Shown here: piece after piece, positions 26,855-35,559 of the stretch
How the letters are laid out: every line of letters starts with the position of its first letter
Position numbering within the stretch: position 1 is the first letter of the stretch
Source: Sulfurimonas sp.
GTDB lineage: Bacteria; Campylobacterota; Campylobacteria; Campylobacterales; Sulfurimonadaceae
Reading direction: 5' to 3'
DNA: 55,942 bases
NCBI GenBank assembly: GCA_026988245.1
Contig: JALSLR010000044.1
Span: 1 to 55,942 of the forward strand
Made by a program: the position numbers and the translations under genes
Notes under the pieces: generated by a model
What the model was told of the DNA's origin: nothing
Seen by the model: only the letters and a program-made list of their open reading frames with translations
Databases searched by the model: none

Positions 26855-27556
26855 TTATCTAAATATTATATTTAAATCACTAAAAAGTTTTGCGTTATCA
26901 AATTTTTTACTAGCTTTACTCATATCACCAATATTGGTTCTTGTATCCATAAACTCTTGAATATAGTAGTTTTTCTTATATCCTCTTTTGACTAAATCAA
27001 TGATTATATTATTTATATCGTCCTCGTTAAGTAAGTCTGCATGAAGTGTTGTGCGTACTTCAAACTCTAATCGTGATGCTAAGAGAAAGTTTAGGGTTTG
27101 TGAAAATTCATCATACTTGATTGATTTCGTGATGCTAAGATACTTGCTTTTAGGTGCTTTATAGTCAAGTGCTAAAAAATCTAAAAGCTTAGCATCATAT
27201 AACTCTTTTACTTGTTGTGGGTTAGTGCCATTAGTATCTAGTTTTATCTTAAATCCAAGCTTTTTTATCTCTTGGCAAAACTCTAAAAGCTTATGAGTTG
27301 TAGCTTCTCCTCCAGAGAGAACTACAGCATTGAGTTTACCTATCCTTGTTTTTAAAAAATCTAATACGTCATTAAAACTTAATGAACCATTTCTTGCATA
27401 AACTATATCAGCATTGTAGCAGTATGAACAACGCATATTACACCCACTTAGCCATACTATGCAGGCTAGTTGATTTGGGTAGTCTAAATGTGTGAACTTA
27501 GTAAGGTCATAAACAACCTTGCTATTGAGTGAACTGTTTTCGCTGTTTATGTTCAC
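26855..27556 (-). CDS. nrdG: Anaerobic ribonucleotide reductase activating protein NrdG
   Basis: This 233-residue radical SAM enzyme generates the glycyl radical on class III ribonucleotide reductase. Cys39-x3-Cys43-x2-Cys46 lies in SGCNMRCSYCYN; LSGGEATTH and KLDTNGTNP are the usual glycine-rich and SAM-binding segments. The GTG start lies 35 bases inside the upstream 49-residue glycyl-radical frame, so it is coupled to its own target. Three GATGCTAAG words occur in it, in three different reading frames. Confidence 0.92.
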   Translation of the reverse strand: MNINSENSSLNSKVVYDLTKFTHLDYPNQLACIVWLSGCNMRCSYCYNADIVYARNGSLSFNDVLDFLKTRIGKLNAVVLSGGEATTHKLLEFCQEIKKLGFKIKLDTNGTNPQQVKELYDAKLLDFLALDYKAPKSKYLSITKSIKYDEFSQTLNFLLASRLEFEVRTTLHADLLNEDDINNIIIDLVKRGYKKNYYIQEFMDTRTNIGDMSKASKKFDNAKLFSDLNIIFR

Positions 27557-27671
27557 CTGTTTTTCCTATGTTAAAACTCTCAACTGGTCTATGGTAACCC
27601 ATAACTCTAGTGTACACTATACATTTTTGTCTTTTAGCCGTGTTATTATTTAATATCTCTTCTTTGCTCAT
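27522..27671 (-). CDS. Separate glycyl-radical segment of anaerobic ribonucleotide reductase
   Basis: A 49-residue frame between nrdD and nrdG. Its core CIVYTRVMGYHRPVESFN and following GKTGEHKQR match the extreme C-terminus of single-chain NrdD proteins (RVxGY, then a RPV..N.GK tail). Gly25 would carry the radical. The main NrdD lacks this segment. An AAGGAG binding site six bases before the ATG shows that it is translated on its own. It would act in trans, like the YfiD spare part for pyruvate formate-lyase (inference). The gene is too small for routine callers and overlaps nrdG by 35 bases. Confidence 0.82.
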   Translation of the reverse strand: MSKEEILNNNTAKRQKCIVYTRVMGYHRPVESFNIGKTGEHKQRKQFTQ

Positions 27672-27690
27672 TTTGTTCTCCTTTTATAAT

Positions 27691-27766
27691 GTAGATTCCG
27701 TGTCAAGCACGGAATGACGATTTTTGTTATTCCAAACTTGTACCACAAGGGTAAGATGATTTGGAA
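27691..27766. repeat. Hairpin repeats between nrdD and its tail gene
   Basis: 27691-27719 is a full member of the dispersed hairpin family: TAGA flank, ATTCCGTG/CACGGAAT 8-bp stem, TCAAG loop and TGACG flank. A second structure at 27730-27766 pairs TTCCAAA with TTTGGAA and, nested, CTTG with CAAG. Together they fill most of the 100-base gap between the NrdD stop and the ribosome binding site of the 49-residue frame. Confidence 0.7.
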
Positions 27767-27771
27767 GCTAT

Positions 27772-29865
27772 TTATGCACTATTTTCTTGTAATAATATTT
27801 CCTCATCACACTTAGGACAGAACTCATGTTCCCCTGAAATATATCCGTGTTTAGGACATACAGAAAATAGAGGTGTCACCGTGATGTATGGAAGTCTATA
27901 GTTTGATATGACGTTTTTAACTAACTTTCTACATGCCTCAGTTGAACTGACTTTTTCTTGCATATACAGATGAAGTACAGTGCCACCTGTGTATTTACAC
28001 TGTAGTTCATCTTGTAGGTCAAGTGCTTCAAATGGGTCATCAGTATGCCCAACAGGGATTTGAGATGAGTTTGTGTAGTAGATGTTCTCACCCATCCCCG
28101 CTTGAATGATGCTGTTTTTATATCGTTTTTTATCCTCCTTAGCAAATCTATATGTAGTACCCTCAGCTGGTGTTGCTTCTAGGTTGTAAAGGTTTCCAGT
28201 TTCTTCTTGAAACTCCACCATTCTCTCCCTCATATGATTTAGTAGTTTTACTGCGAATTCTATGCCTCTTTCATCACTAACATCATAGGCATCACTAGTA
28301 AAGTTTCTTACCATCTCATTAATTCCGTTTATGCCAATAGTAGAAAAATGGTTATTAAAGTTATGTAAATATCTTGCTGTATATGGGAAAAGTCCTCGGT
28401 CATACATATCTTGAATGAAGACTCTTTTCTTCTCTAAGGTAGACTTAGAGTACTGCATTAGTTCATCAAGTCTTGCCACTAATGAGTCATAATCGCCCTT
28501 ATACAAAAATCCAAGTCTCGCCATGTTTATAGTTACTACACCTATGCTCCCAGTCATCTCAGCACTTCCAAAAAGACCACCGCCACGCTTAAGTAACTCA
28601 CGTAAGTCTAGTTGTAACCTACAACACATACTTCTTACATGACCTGGTTTATAAGCGTCTTCATTCTCTACAAGCTTACCCTTAGCATCACGCTTATACT
28701 GGCTTCCTATAAAGTTTTGAAAATAAGATGAGCCAATTTTTGCAGTGTTCTCAAAAAGCAAGTCAGTATTTTCTCCATACCAGTCAAAATCTTCTGTTAT
28801 GTTTACAGTAGGAATGGGAAAAGTAAAAGGTTGTCCCGTTTTGTCACCCTCAGTCATCACTTCGTAGTACGCTTTGTTGATGAGGTTCATCTCTTTTTGG
28901 AAATGTTTATAAGTCATAGATATTAAACTAATAGAACCTCTTTTAGATGCTTCTTCTTCAAGCGAACTGTCTAGAATATCACGAAAAAGATGCGCAGCTT
29001 TAGAAGTAGGAATTTGATCTTTTAAGTCATCTGGCACACTCCAGTCTATGGTTACATTTGTAAAAGGGGATTGTCCCCAACGAGCAGGAACATTGAGGTT
29101 ATATATAAAGCTTCTTATAGCTTTTTTAACATCTTTATACTCTAGTTTGTCTTTAAATACATAGGGTGCTAAGTAAGTATCAAATGAAGAAAAGGCTTGT
29201 GCTCCAGCCCATTCACTTTGTAAAATACCAAGAAAATTTGCCATCTGTCCAAGTGCTTCACGGAAGTGCCTCGGTGCATCAGACTCAACTCTCCCCCGAA
29301 CTCCATTAAAACCCTCATCAAGCAATACTCTTAAACTCCAACCAGCACAATACCCAGTTAAACAATCTAAATCATGTATATGATAATCCCCATTGCGGTG
29401 GGCGTAACCCTCTTCTTTAGAGTAGATTTTATCTAGCCAGTAGTTTGCTACAACTTTTCCAGCTGTGTTGTTGATAAGTCCTGCATTAGAGTAACCAGTA
29501 TTTGAGTTAGCCTTGATTCTCCAGTCAGTTCCGTTTATATATTCTTCTATAGTTTGAGTTGAATTTATGAAAGTAGTATCAGTATCTAAAATATCATCAC
29601 GTTGCATCTTATGTGTATGACGGTAAATCATAAAAGAACGCATCACTTCAAAGTAACGTGCCTTATAAAGCTCTTTTTCGATGAGGTCTTGTATATCTTC
29701 AACCGCTATTGCTCTTTTTGACTTAAGTGCATCAAGGACATTGAAGAATATAGTGCTATCATAAAGTGTGTTTTCGCTTTTAAAAGCTTTTTTGATGGCG
29801 TCTTCTATCTTGTAAGATAAAAACTCTTTTTCTTTTCCATCTCGTTTTAAAATCTTCTCAACCAT
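27772..29865 (-). CDS. nrdD: Anaerobic (class III) ribonucleoside-triphosphate reductase NrdD, lacking the glycyl-radical tail
   Basis: NrdD makes deoxynucleotides without oxygen. The 697-residue chain has an N-terminal ATP-cone (VEKILKRDGKEKEFL, 1-90), the catalytic barrel (NTAGKVVANYWLD, YNLNVPARWGQSPFTN, TINMARLGFL, FSTIGINGINEM) and a zinc ribbon near the C-terminus with Cys670, His673, Cys683 and Cys686. It ends ten residues after the ribbon, where single-chain homologues continue into the radical-bearing RVxGY motif. That motif is encoded by the next, separate gene. Upstream lies the divergent rpmJ operon. Confidence 0.93.
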   Translation of the reverse strand: MVEKILKRDGKEKEFLSYKIEDAIKKAFKSENTLYDSTIFFNVLDALKSKRAIAVEDIQDLIEKELYKARYFEVMRSFMIYRHTHKMQRDDILDTDTTFINSTQTIEEYINGTDWRIKANSNTGYSNAGLINNTAGKVVANYWLDKIYSKEEGYAHRNGDYHIHDLDCLTGYCAGWSLRVLLDEGFNGVRGRVESDAPRHFREALGQMANFLGILQSEWAGAQAFSSFDTYLAPYVFKDKLEYKDVKKAIRSFIYNLNVPARWGQSPFTNVTIDWSVPDDLKDQIPTSKAAHLFRDILDSSLEEEASKRGSISLISMTYKHFQKEMNLINKAYYEVMTEGDKTGQPFTFPIPTVNITEDFDWYGENTDLLFENTAKIGSSYFQNFIGSQYKRDAKGKLVENEDAYKPGHVRSMCCRLQLDLRELLKRGGGLFGSAEMTGSIGVVTINMARLGFLYKGDYDSLVARLDELMQYSKSTLEKKRVFIQDMYDRGLFPYTARYLHNFNNHFSTIGINGINEMVRNFTSDAYDVSDERGIEFAVKLLNHMRERMVEFQEETGNLYNLEATPAEGTTYRFAKEDKKRYKNSIIQAGMGENIYYTNSSQIPVGHTDDPFEALDLQDELQCKYTGGTVLHLYMQEKVSSTEACRKLVKNVISNYRLPYITVTPLFSVCPKHGYISGEHEFCPKCDEEILLQENSA

Positions 29866-29982
29866 ATATTTGCTCCTAAATTAATGGTAAAATTTTATAG
29901 TTTTTTGTGTTAGATGATGCTAAGAATATTTGTCACGTAGATGTCATGCAATCTCTTAATATTAAATTTACATTAATTTAGA

Positions 29983-30083
29983 TACAATACGCGTTCACTT
30001 TAGAGTTTTGGTCAAGAAATGGAGTGTTTTTACCTATGCATTTATGTCTAGATAAAAGTATTGGTAGGTAGTTTCTACCTACC
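29983..30083 (+). promoter_or_regulatory. rpmJ-alpha operon promoter and leader hairpin
   Basis: TACAAT (29983-29988) followed by ACGCGTTCACT (29989-29999) repeats the S10 promoter block with a single difference. The ~120-base leader contains a perfect 9-bp stem with a TTT loop (GGTAGGTAG 30063-30071, CTACCTACC 30075-30083), 38 bases before the rpmJ ATG. The stem is a candidate autoregulatory or attenuator structure. The space 29866-29982 holds the nrdD promoter side and one intergenic GATGCTAAG (29916-29924). Confidence 0.68.
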
Positions 30084-30121
30084 TCAAAACAGCTAAAGAA
30101 GATTATACACAAGGACTTTCT

Positions 30122-30235
30122 ATGAAAGTAAGAGCTTCAGTTAAGAAGATGTGTGACGATTGTAAAATCGTTAAGAGAAAAGGCGTTGTAAGAGTAATCT
30201 GCAAAGTTAAAAAACATAAACAGAGACAAGGATAA
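30122..30235 (+). CDS. rpmJ: 50S ribosomal protein L36
   Basis: A 37-residue protein too short for standard callers. It reads [19 protein letters not shown] and ends KKHKQRQG, with zinc ligands Cys11, Cys14, Cys27 and His32, the zinc-binding form of L36. An AAGGA binding site lies upstream and rpsM follows after two bases. It heads the transcription unit containing rpsM, rpsK, rpsD, rpoA and rplQ. Confidence 0.96.
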   Translation: MKVRASVKKMCDDCKIVKRKGVVRVICKVKKHKQRQG

Positions 30236-30237
30236 CC

Positions 30238-30600
30238 ATGGCTCGTATATCTGGTGTTGATTTACCTAAGAAAAAACGTGTAGAGTACGGTTTAACGTAT
30301 ATCTATGGAGTTGGTTTACATGCATCTCGTCTCATTTTAGACGCGACTGGCATTGACTATAATAAAAGAGTTTTTGAGTTAACTCAAGAAGAAGTGGCAG
30401 CTATAACTGCGGAAATCCGTGCCAACCATATGGTTGAAGGTGATTTACGTAAAAAAGTTGCAATGGATATTAAAGCACTTATGGACGTTGGTTCATACCG
30501 TGGTTTACGTCACCGTAGAGGGCTACCGTGTCGTGGTCAAAAAACTAAGACAAATGCGCGTACTCGTAAGGGTAAACGTAAAACTGTCGGCGCAGCGTAA
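30238..30600 (+). CDS. rpsM: 30S ribosomal protein S13
   Basis: S13 contacts the P-site tRNA and the 50S subunit. The 120-residue protein begins [19 protein letters not shown] and ends with the basic [19 protein letters not shown] tail. The helix-two-turn-helix region is intact. It follows rpmJ by two bases. Confidence 0.97.
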   Translation: MARISGVDLPKKKRVEYGLTYIYGVGLHASRLILDATGIDYNKRVFELTQEEVAAITAEIRANHMVEGDLRKKVAMDIKALMDVGSYRGLRHRRGLPCRGQKTKTNARTRKGKRKTVGAA

Positions 30601-30611
30601 GGGATTAGATT

Positions 30612-31004
30612 ATGGCAAAAAGAAAAGCTGTTAGAAAAAAAGTAGTAAAGAAAAATATTGCACGTGGTATTTGCCACATAGCTGCATCATTTAACAATAC
30701 ACTTGTAACTATTACAGATGAGATGGGTAACATGATTGCTTGGAGTTCTGCTGGTTCTTTAGGATTTAAAGGTTCTAAAAAATCAACTCCATTTGCTGCA
30801 CAAGCTGCTGTTGAAGCTGCTGTTGAAAAAGCGCAAGTACATGGTATAAAAGAACTTGGTATTAAAGTTCAAGGTCCTGGTTCAGGTCGAGAAACTGCAG
30901 TGAAAGCTGTTGGTGCTATTGAAGGGATTCGTGTTACATTTATGAAAGATGTTACACCTTTACCACACAATGGTTGTCGTGCGCCTAAGCGCCGTAGAGT
31001 TTAA
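30612..31004 (+). CDS. rpsK: 30S ribosomal protein S11
   Basis: S11 lies on the platform of the 30S subunit. The 130-residue protein shows [18 protein letters not shown], the [14 protein letters not shown] segment and the C-terminal [18 protein letters not shown], all conserved. It sits between rpsM and rpsD. Confidence 0.97.
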   Translation: MAKRKAVRKKVVKKNIARGICHIAASFNNTLVTITDEMGNMIAWSSAGSLGFKGSKKSTPFAAQAAVEAAVEKAQVHGIKELGIKVQGPGSGRETAVKAVGAIEGIRVTFMKDVTPLPHNGCRAPKRRRV

Positions 31005-31015
31005 GGAGATTACTG

Positions 31016-31642
31016 ATGGCAAGATATAGAGGTCCAGTAGAGAAAATCGAAAGAAGATTTGGAGTAAGCCTTAACCTTAAAGGTGAGCGTCGTTTAGCAG
31101 GAAAATCTGCATTAGAAAAAAGACCTTACGGTCCTGGTCAACATGGTCAAAGACGTAAGAAAGTTTCTGAGTACGGTTTACAATTAAACGAGAAACAAAA
31201 AGCAAAATTCATGTATGGTGTTTCTGAGAAACAATTCCGTGCACTCTTTGTTGAAGCAAAACGTCGTGAAGGTAATACTGGTACAAACCTTATTACACTT
31301 ATCGAGCAAAGACTTGACAATGTAGTTTATAGAATGGGATTCGCATCTACTCGTAGATTTGCTCGTCAACTTGTAACGCATGGTCACTTTTTAGTTGATG
31401 GTAAAAAACTTGATATCCCTTCATACCGTGTTAAGCCTGGTCAAAAAATTGAAGTAAAAGAAAAATCAAAAACAAATCCGCAAATTGTACGCGCAATGGA
31501 ATTAGTAAGCCAAACTGGTTTAGCTCCATGGGTAGACATCGATGCTGATAAAGTTTTTGGAATCTTTACTCGTTTACCGGAACGTGACGAAGTAGTTATC
31601 CCTGTTGAAGAGCGTTTAATCGTTGAACTTTACTCGAAATAA
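31016..31642 (+). CDS. rpsD: 30S ribosomal protein S4
   Basis: S4 is a primary assembly protein and, in E. coli, the translational repressor of the alpha operon. The 208-residue product starts [19 protein letters not shown], has [11 protein letters not shown] and the S4 RNA-binding domain [21 protein letters not shown]-terminal zinc cysteines are absent. The rpmJ leader hairpin could be its target (inference). Confidence 0.97.
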   Translation: MARYRGPVEKIERRFGVSLNLKGERRLAGKSALEKRPYGPGQHGQRRKKVSEYGLQLNEKQKAKFMYGVSEKQFRALFVEAKRREGNTGTNLITLIEQRLDNVVYRMGFASTRRFARQLVTHGHFLVDGKKLDIPSYRVKPGQKIEVKEKSKTNPQIVRAMELVSQTGLAPWVDIDADKVFGIFTRLPERDEVVIPVEERLIVELYSK

Positions 31643-31661
31643 AAAATAAAAAGGCGTATGT

Positions 31662-32654
31662 ATGAAAAAAATTAAGACTACACCACTTGCTCCGCAACAG
31701 TTTGAAGTAGAGCAAATTAGCGAGAATGAGGCTAACATAATGGCATATCCATTTGAAACTGGATATGCAATATCTTTAGCGCATCCTCTTCGCCGTTTTT
31801 TATTAAGCAGTTCTGTTGGGTACGCTCCAATCGCTATTAAAATCGAGGGTGCGAAACATGAGTTTGACTCAGTTCGTGGTATGCTCGAAGATATTTCTGA
31901 CTTCATTTTAAATCTTAAAGAGATTCGCTTTAAGTTAAATGGTGAAGCCGAAGAAGTTGAGATAAATTACTCTTTCGCAGGTCCTTGTGAAGTTAAGGGT
32001 GGTGATTTGTCTAATGATGAAGTTGAAGTTGTAACTCCAGATGCTTATTTAGCAACATTAAATGAAGATTCAACACTTAACTTCACTATTAAAATAGCTC
32101 AAGGTATTGGGTATGTTCCTAGTGAAGATACGCATGATGAGTTAGAAGATGGTTATATCGCACTTGATGCATATTTTACTCCTGTTCGTAGTGCTACGTA
32201 CAAGATAGAAAATGTACTTGTTGAAGATAATCCTAACTTTGAAAGAGTAGTATTAAACATTAGAACTGATGGTCAGATTACACCAGTTGATGCATTTAGA
32301 AACTCTTTAGAAGTTATGTATGCACAACTTGCAGTATTTAATAGTGAAATAAGTGTAAAAGCTCCAACTACAATAGAAAGAGTTGAAGAATCACCAGATT
32401 TGAAAAAGCTTACTGCACATATAGACTCACTAGGTCTAAGTGCTAGAAGTTTTAACTGTCTTGATCGTTCTAGCATCACTTTAATTGGTGAAATTGCACT
32501 TATGAGTGTCAATGATCTTAAAAACGTTAAAAACCTTGGTAAAAAATCTTATGATGAGATAGTTGAAAAGGTTTTAGAGTTTGGATACGAAGTTGGGGCT
32601 GATTTAGCTGATGACGTAGTTACTGCTCTTAAAAAACAAATAGAAGCAAAATAA
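31662..32654 (+). CDS. rpoA: RNA polymerase alpha subunit
   Basis: Alpha nucleates RNA polymerase assembly and contacts activators. The 330-residue chain has the N-terminal dimerisation domain ([39 protein letters not shown]) and the C-terminal domain after a linker, with [21 protein letters not shown] and [12 protein letters not shown]. It lies between rpsD and rplQ as in most bacteria. Confidence 0.97.
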   Translation: MKKIKTTPLAPQQFEVEQISENEANIMAYPFETGYAISLAHPLRRFLLSSSVGYAPIAIKIEGAKHEFDSVRGMLEDISDFILNLKEIRFKLNGEAEEVEINYSFAGPCEVKGGDLSNDEVEVVTPDAYLATLNEDSTLNFTIKIAQGIGYVPSEDTHDELEDGYIALDAYFTPVRSATYKIENVLVEDNPNFERVVLNIRTDGQITPVDAFRNSLEVMYAQLAVFNSEISVKAPTTIERVEESPDLKKLTAHIDSLGLSARSFNCLDRSSITLIGEIALMSVNDLKNVKNLGKKSYDEIVEKVLEFGYEVGADLADDVVTALKKQIEAK

Positions 32655-32663
32655 GGAAGAAAC

Positions 32664-33014
32664 ATGAGACATCGTCATGGATATCGTAAACTAGGTCGTA
32701 CAAGTTCACATAGAGCTGCGTTACTTAAAAACCTTAGTATTTCGTTAATTGAACATGGTAAAATTGAAACTACTGCTATTAAAGCAAAAGAGTTACGTTC
32801 ATACGTAGAAAAACTTATCACTATTGCTGGTAAGAATGACTCTAACGCTCATAGAACAGTATTCGCGGCGCTTCAAAGTAAAGAAGCAACTAAAACTCTA
32901 TTGAATGATATTGCTCCGAAGTACGTTGAACGTGCTGGTGGGTATACTAGAATCACTAGAACAAGAATTCGTCGTGGCGATGCTACGACTATGGCCTTCA
33001 TTGAATTAGTATAA
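32664..33014 (+). CDS. rplQ: 50S ribosomal protein L17
   Basis: The 116-residue L17 begins [17 protein letters not shown] and shows [16 protein letters not shown] and [17 protein letters not shown]. It closes the alpha operon. A GC-rich structured spacer follows. Confidence 0.97.
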   Translation: MRHRHGYRKLGRTSSHRAALLKNLSISLIEHGKIETTAIKAKELRSYVEKLITIAGKNDSNAHRTVFAALQSKEATKTLLNDIAPKYVERAGGYTRITRTRIRRGDATTMAFIELV

Positions 33015-33017
33015 CGA

Positions 33018-33095
33018 AAAGGGAACTAGTCCCCTTCTCTACGCTAACGCTGAGTTCCCCTCGGCGGGAAGCCCACGCACAGTAAACCGTGCTCA
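33018..33095 (+). other. GC-rich structured spacer after rplQ
   Basis: About 80 bases with much higher GC than the surroundings. GGGAACT (33021-33027) pairs with AGTTCCC (33053-33059); CCCCTCGGCGGG and a GCAC/GTGC stem follow. No T-run follows the stems, so it is a poor intrinsic terminator. It may be a foreign or repeat fragment, or part of a structured RNA. Nothing coding is seen here. Confidence 0.45.
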
Positions 33096-33157
33096 ACAAC
33101 TTACACTTATTTAGTGGTAATCACATTTCCCCATATTTTCATAAAGCGAGACAAATT

Positions 33158-34285
33158 ATGGCTAACATAGCATTTGGTACACAAAGAATTTCCGTACATA
33201 ATCCACAACACATTCAGGCTTTAAAAGAGGCTATACGTTCAGGCATAACTATGATTGATACATCATGTTCATACCTTAATGGTGAAGCACATCGTGCAAT
33301 TGCTTTAGCTTTTAGAGAGTTTGATGATGATATTAGAGATAATATTGAAATAGTGACTAAATTTAATATTATGGGGAAACCTATATTTGAACAATATGAA
33401 GATGCTATAAAAGATTTACAAGTTAAAAAATTGGATTGTTTTTTAATAGAAAATATAGAATCTTTAGTGATAGATTTAATCAAAAATGAGACAAATGTTG
33501 ATGATAAATTAGATGAAATAAACCGTGTAATCTATGATGCCTTTTTAGACTTGGAATCCTTAGTTCAAGACCTAAAAATATCTTCATACGGAATAAGTGC
33601 CGAAAATTTCTCTCAAGAACATATGTCTGAGCAGTTTATCCCTTATGAAGATTTGATAACTTTAGCAGATAGCGCATCCCAAGAGATAAAAAATGATACG
33701 CACTCTTTTACTACTATAGAACTGCCTATCAATATACTTGAACGTACAGGTTTACAATGCGCTGAATGGGCAAAAGAAAATGGCTTAAAAGTGATAGCAA
33801 ACAGACCGCTTAATGCTTTGCATAATGATTTAATGTATAGATTAGCAGATTATTCTGAATCGAATGAGTATTACCATCATCTTAATGAGATGTTAGATGT
33901 GACAGATACTGAGATGCTACGTCCTTTGTTTAACCTCTTTGAACAACTCGATATCTCTAAGCATAAGTTTGGTTGGATAGGGGATTATGAGAACTTTCTT
34001 TATGCGCAGGCCCTCCCTCATATGAAAAATACTCTTAAAGTAATAGATGAAAAAAATAGAGAAACAATGCTGAATTTTATAGAATTATTTTTAACTGAGT
34101 ATCAACAAATGGTAAAGTATGAATGCTCAAAAAACACACATATAGCGCTAAAAGAAATTTTGAGTGACTGTAAAGAAGCACTGCAAATATGTGCAATAGA
34201 TTTTTTAAAATCATCTCATGATATAGACTTTATAGCAGTTGGCATGAGAAAACCCTCTTACGTAAGTGAAATTTTAGCAATCTAA
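33158..34285 (+). CDS. Aldo/keto reductase-like protein
   Basis: A 375-residue soluble protein whose first ~130 residues follow the aldo/keto reductase barrel: IAFGTQRISVHNPQHIQALKEAI, ITMIDTSCSYLNGEAHRAI and EIVTKFNIMG, and near the end DIDFIAVGMRKPSYV. The canonical catalytic Tyr position falls at SCSYLNGE (iDTA..YG in typical enzymes). The middle is long, acidic and helical. ATG at 33158 is chosen over a GTG at 33089 because the extra N-terminus is not family-like. Substrate unknown; it stands alone after the alpha operon. Confidence 0.75.
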   Translation: MANIAFGTQRISVHNPQHIQALKEAIRSGITMIDTSCSYLNGEAHRAIALAFREFDDDIRDNIEIVTKFNIMGKPIFEQYEDAIKDLQVKKLDCFLIENIESLVIDLIKNETNVDDKLDEINRVIYDAFLDLESLVQDLKISSYGISAENFSQEHMSEQFIPYEDLITLADSASQEIKNDTHSFTTIELPINILERTGLQCAEWAKENGLKVIANRPLNALHNDLMYRLADYSESNEYYHHLNEMLDVTDTEMLRPLFNLFEQLDISKHKFGWIGDYENFLYAQALPHMKNTLKVIDEKNRETMLNFIELFLTEYQQMVKYECSKNTHIALKEILSDCKEALQICAIDFLKSSHDIDFIAVGMRKPSYVSEILAI

Positions 34286-34340
34286 ATCACTTTTTTTTAA
34301 ATACTAGATATAATACTTTAGAATAATTCTAAGGTGAAGT

Positions 34341-35543
34341 ATGTCAAAAGTGAAAAATACTATTATCATTATTGGTGGTGGATACGCTGGATTACAGGCT
34401 GTAGAGGAATTAGCACAAGAATCCACTAATGAGATAAAACTATTTGATAAAAATCCTTACCATTATATGCAAACAGATGTCTATGACTTGATAGCAAATG
34501 AGGGAGATTTCGCTGATGTTACTATAGACCTATGTACCTTTTGTACAGGCTTTTGTGGTAATGCAACTTTTTTTAAAGAGGAAGTTACTACTATTGATTT
34601 TATCAATAAAAAAGTTATTACTGAGCAACAAAGATATTCTTATGATTATTTGGTTCTAGCAGTTGGGGCTAGGACTAAATTTTATTCAAATGTGATAGGT
34701 TTAACAGAGCATGGCTATGGAGTAAAGGCTCTGCACCGTGCTATGTATTTTAAGCAAAAATTTGAGATGAGTTTATTCAAAAAACTTGATGAGGGAGGGC
34801 GTTATTGCCAACCGCTTACTATAGTTGTAGCAGGTGGAGGACTGAGTGGTGTTGAGATAGCAGCACAGATGGCATCTTTTGCAAAAGCTTTTTATGAAGA
34901 AAATAACTTTATATGTAGAAAACTCAATATCGTTTTAATAAATTCAGGAGCTAAAATTCTTCAAGGTGTCCATCCTAAATTAGTGAGGCAATCTCAACAT
35001 CGTCTTGACTCTTTAGGCGTGATAACTAAAACAAATCAAAAAGTAGTTGAAGTCAAAGAAGATGAAGTTACACTAAGTAATGGTGAAGTGATACAGATGG
35101 ATTATATGATATTTGCTGGTGGGATAGAACCAAATGGACTTGTATTTGATTTAGATATATATAAAACTAAATTAGGGTATATCGAGGTCAATGAGTATCT
35201 GCAATCAACACAGTATGATAATGTTTATGCTATAGGAGATTGTACAACAATTTATCATAAACAAAAACCTCTTGCCCCTACAGCAGACGTAGCTGAGCAG
35301 ATGGGTATCTTATGCGCAAAAAATATAAATAATAGTATTTATAATAAAAAACTTTTGAAACATCGCATAAAATCTCGTGGAATACTTATAGCCTTAGGGC
35401 GTGGTTATGCAGTTGCTTCGCTTTTTGGTATAAATATCAAAGGCTATCTCGCGTACCTATTGAAAAAAATGGTAGAAAAAATCTATGCTTTTAAGCTTGA
35501 TCGTCGTTCTCGGGCTGGTTGCAACAAGATATTTAATAACTAA
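34341..35543 (+). CDS. NDH-2/SQR-like FAD-dependent pyridine nucleotide oxidoreductase
   Basis: A 400-residue flavoprotein with two dinucleotide-binding motifs (IIIIGGGYAGLQA at 8-20, IVVAGGGLSGVEIA near 165-178) and the FAD-closing NVYAIGDCTT. The C-terminal segment (GYLAYLLKKMVEKIYAFKLD) could be a membrane anchor. These features fit type II NADH:quinone dehydrogenases. A cysteine cluster Cys65-x2-Cys68-x3-Cys72 is unusual for NDH-2 and leaves open an SQR-like or thiol-linked activity. It is preceded by its own AGGTGAAG binding site. Confidence 0.82.
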   Translation: MSKVKNTIIIIGGGYAGLQAVEELAQESTNEIKLFDKNPYHYMQTDVYDLIANEGDFADVTIDLCTFCTGFCGNATFFKEEVTTIDFINKKVITEQQRYSYDYLVLAVGARTKFYSNVIGLTEHGYGVKALHRAMYFKQKFEMSLFKKLDEGGRYCQPLTIVVAGGGLSGVEIAAQMASFAKAFYEENNFICRKLNIVLINSGAKILQGVHPKLVRQSQHRLDSLGVITKTNQKVVEVKEDEVTLSNGEVIQMDYMIFAGGIEPNGLVFDLDIYKTKLGYIEVNEYLQSTQYDNVYAIGDCTTIYHKQKPLAPTADVAEQMGILCAKNINNSIYNKKLLKHRIKSRGILIALGRGYAVASLFGINIKGYLAYLLKKMVEKIYAFKLDRRSRAGCNKIFNN

Positions 35544-35548
35544 TTTGT

Positions 35549-35554
35549 TATAAT
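35549..35554 (+). promoter_or_regulatory. -10 box immediately upstream of ABC ATPase start
   Basis: TATAAT ends five bases before the ATG at 35560, and no ribosome binding site is visible. If used, it gives a leaderless transcript starting at the AUG. The layout is the same as at the SPL-like gene (22890). Confidence 0.45.
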
Positions 35555-35559
35555 AAATA

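Noticed and set aside
27522-27674. Split nrdD as a simple frameshift or sequencing error
   Set aside because: The two parts are 100 bases apart with a hairpin repeat between, and the second has its own start and binding site.
18751-29865. Genomic island integrated between infA and rpmJ
   Set aside because: No integrase, tRNA, direct repeats or transposase; several genes carry the native GATGCTAAG word, so the block is long resident.
33089-33157. GTG start for the aldo/keto reductase-like gene
   Set aside because: The extension comes from the GC-rich spacer and lacks conservation; the ATG at 33158 gives the expected barrel start.
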